From Lentimicrobiaceae bacterium (GTDB lineage Bacteria > Bacteroidota > Bacteroidia > Bacteroidales > WCHB1-69), in NCBI GenBank assembly GCA_009787485.1, contig WQWP01000145.1, positions 1-5,325 of the forward strand: a DNA stretch of 5,325 nt, read 5' to 3'. The position numbers were made by a program, and so were the translations under genes. The notes under the pieces are model-generated. The model worked only from the letters and a program-made list of their open reading frames with translations. It ran no database searches and was not told where the DNA came from. The stretch's first letter is position 1. Each line of letters starts with the position of its first letter. Shown here piece by piece: positions 4,562-5,325 of this stretch.

Positions 4562-5179
4562 ATGAAAAAAACCTGGATTTTAATTATGGCAACAGTACTT
4601 AGTTTATCAATTAATGCGCAAGACATTCAATTAGTTTCACCGCAAATCACAGGCGGCATGCCGCTTATGGAGGCTTTGGCAAACCGCAAAACCAATCGCG
4701 ATTTTACGCAAGAAGAGCTTACACCGCAACAACTGTCTGATTTGCTTTGGGCAGCCGCCGGTGTAAATCGCCCTGACGGAAGACGCACTGCGCCTACGGC
4801 AAGAAATGCACAACAAATTGAAATTTATGTATTGAACAAAGAAGGCGCTTATCTTTATTTGCCTCAAGAACATGCACTTCAAATGATTGCAGCAGGCGAT
4901 CATCGTACAAGCGGCGCTTCGCAAGAGCGTTTCCAATCTTGCCCGCTCATGCTTATTTTTGTAGCTAACTACGACAAAATGGAAGGTTTTTCAGAAGAAT
5001 CCAGAGTTTTGTTTGGAGCGACGGATACCGGTAACATTAGCCAAAACGTTTACTTGTATTGTGCTCAAGAAGGGTTGGCAACCTGTGCGTTAGGCAGCAT
5101 TCATCGTGATAAGCTGAAAGAGTTGCTTAAATTTAATGGGACGGCGGTATTGGGGCAGAGTGTGGGGGTGGCGCAATAA
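4562..5179 (+). CDS. Exported SagB/ThcOx-type nitroreductase-family oxidoreductase
   Basis: A 205-residue FMN-dependent flavoprotein of the nitroreductase fold. The signal peptide is clear: MKK, a hydrophobic core (WILIMATVLSLS), then SINA before QD, with likely cleavage after Ala19, so the protein is periplasmic or secreted. The fold motifs follow in order: ANRKTNRDF (40-48) for FMN phosphate binding, LSDLLWAAAGVNRPDGRRTAPTARNAQ (58-84), ATDTGNISQNVYL (153-165) and GLATCALGSI (171-180). The chain ends VLGQSVGVAQ, close to the usual family end (GQxVGYxK), so the gene looks complete despite the transposase remnant just after it. The physiological substrate is unknown: relatives oxidise azoline rings in peptide natural products (SagB) or reduce nitro and quinone compounds, but no peptide-modification genes are visible nearby. 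It has no clear promoter in the 37-base gap, so it may share the acetyltransferase transcript. Confidence 0.88.
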   Translation: MKKTWILIMATVLSLSINAQDIQLVSPQITGGMPLMEALANRKTNRDFTQEELTPQQLSDLLWAAAGVNRPDGRRTAPTARNAQQIEIYVLNKEGAYLYLPQEHALQMIAAGDHRTSGASQERFQSCPLMLIFVANYDKMEGFSEESRVLFGATDTGNISQNVYLYCAQEGLATCALGSIHRDKLKELLKFNGTAVLGQSVGVAQ

Positions 5180-5181
5180 TA

Positions 5182-5325
5182 GATTGCTTCCTCGCCCATG
5201 CTTATGCCAAAGGGAAAGAGGGTAACAGCGGTGAATACATTCAGGCAAGATACCTGAGCAATCACACACATTACTCTCCCACCGACCCCGATGCCCGCAT
5301 ATCCACCAAACCCGGTAAGTCAAGA
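5182..5325 (+). pseudogene. 5'-truncated IS1182-like transposase fragment, continues past right edge
   Basis: A frame open from about 5182 to the edge encodes 48 residues that include YLSNHTHYSPTDPDARIS (24-41) and TKPGKSR (42-48). The pattern SxxTHYSxTDPDARISxKPGKxR is a hallmark of the central part of IS1182-type transposases, next to the catalytic domain. In complete proteins some 150-250 residues come before it; here the nitroreductase gene ends only three bases upstream, and there is no in-frame ATG. The left part of the transposase and the left IS end are therefore missing. Homology may start only near GEYIQARYLS (about 5230), with the bases before it being junction sequence. Whether the 3' part survives cannot be seen. 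Confidence 0.72.

Noticed and set aside
5090..5179. Truncation of the nitroreductase by the transposase fragment
   Set aside because: The chain ends in VLGQSVGVAQ, near the normal family C-terminus, and all FMN-fold motifs are present, so the gene appears complete.
5090..5323. Minus-strand 77-codon ORF at the right end
   Set aside because: It is antisense to the nitroreductase end and the transposase fragment, both of which show clear family motifs in the plus frames.

Overview
The window looks like ordinary chromosome from a low-GC member of the Bacteroidota. Four things point there. A DUF3127 single-strand-binding-like protein, typical of that phylum, is present. Several gene starts are preceded by A/T-rich leaders rather than Shine-Dalgarno sequences. 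Three intergenic sites match the Bacteroidota -7 promoter motif TAnnTTTG, each followed by CA. Finally, short dispersed-repeat-like elements of the kind common in these genomes fill most gaps between genes. I cannot name a genus.

Left part, minus strand (1-1432): an operon-like run reads leftwards. A small antitoxin gene (1253-1432) overlaps a YafQ-family mRNA interferase toxin gene (894-1256) by four bases (ATGA). Nineteen bases further on comes kbl (glycine C-acetyltransferase), which runs off the left edge with 291 codons visible. The antitoxin is short and easily missed. A 204-base A/T-rich gap (1433-1636) separates this run from the plus-strand genes and holds divergent promoter candidates.

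Right part, plus strand (1637-5325), in order: a DUF3127 OB-fold protein with an SSB-like acidic tip (1637-2029); a four-helix membrane protein of unknown function (2125-2973); an NlpC/P60 peptidase resembling dipeptidyl-peptidase VI (3072-3866); a GNAT acetyltransferase of the RimJ/RimL/SpeG type (3994-4524); an exported SagB-type nitroreductase (4562-5179); and, three bases after its stop, a 5'-truncated piece of an IS1182-like transposase that runs off the right edge.

The plus-strand genes do not form an obvious pathway. What links them is the repeat content of the gaps. Two copies of a 39-bp repeat lie in inverted orientation on either side of the unknown membrane protein gene. A palindromic element and an 8-bp tandem repeat lie between the peptidase and the acetyltransferase. 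A perfect 9-bp-arm inverted repeat spans the acetyltransferase stop codon. I see no convincing new defence or multi-gene system. The most unusual items are the repeat-bracketed membrane gene and the odd junction between the toxin and antitoxin genes.
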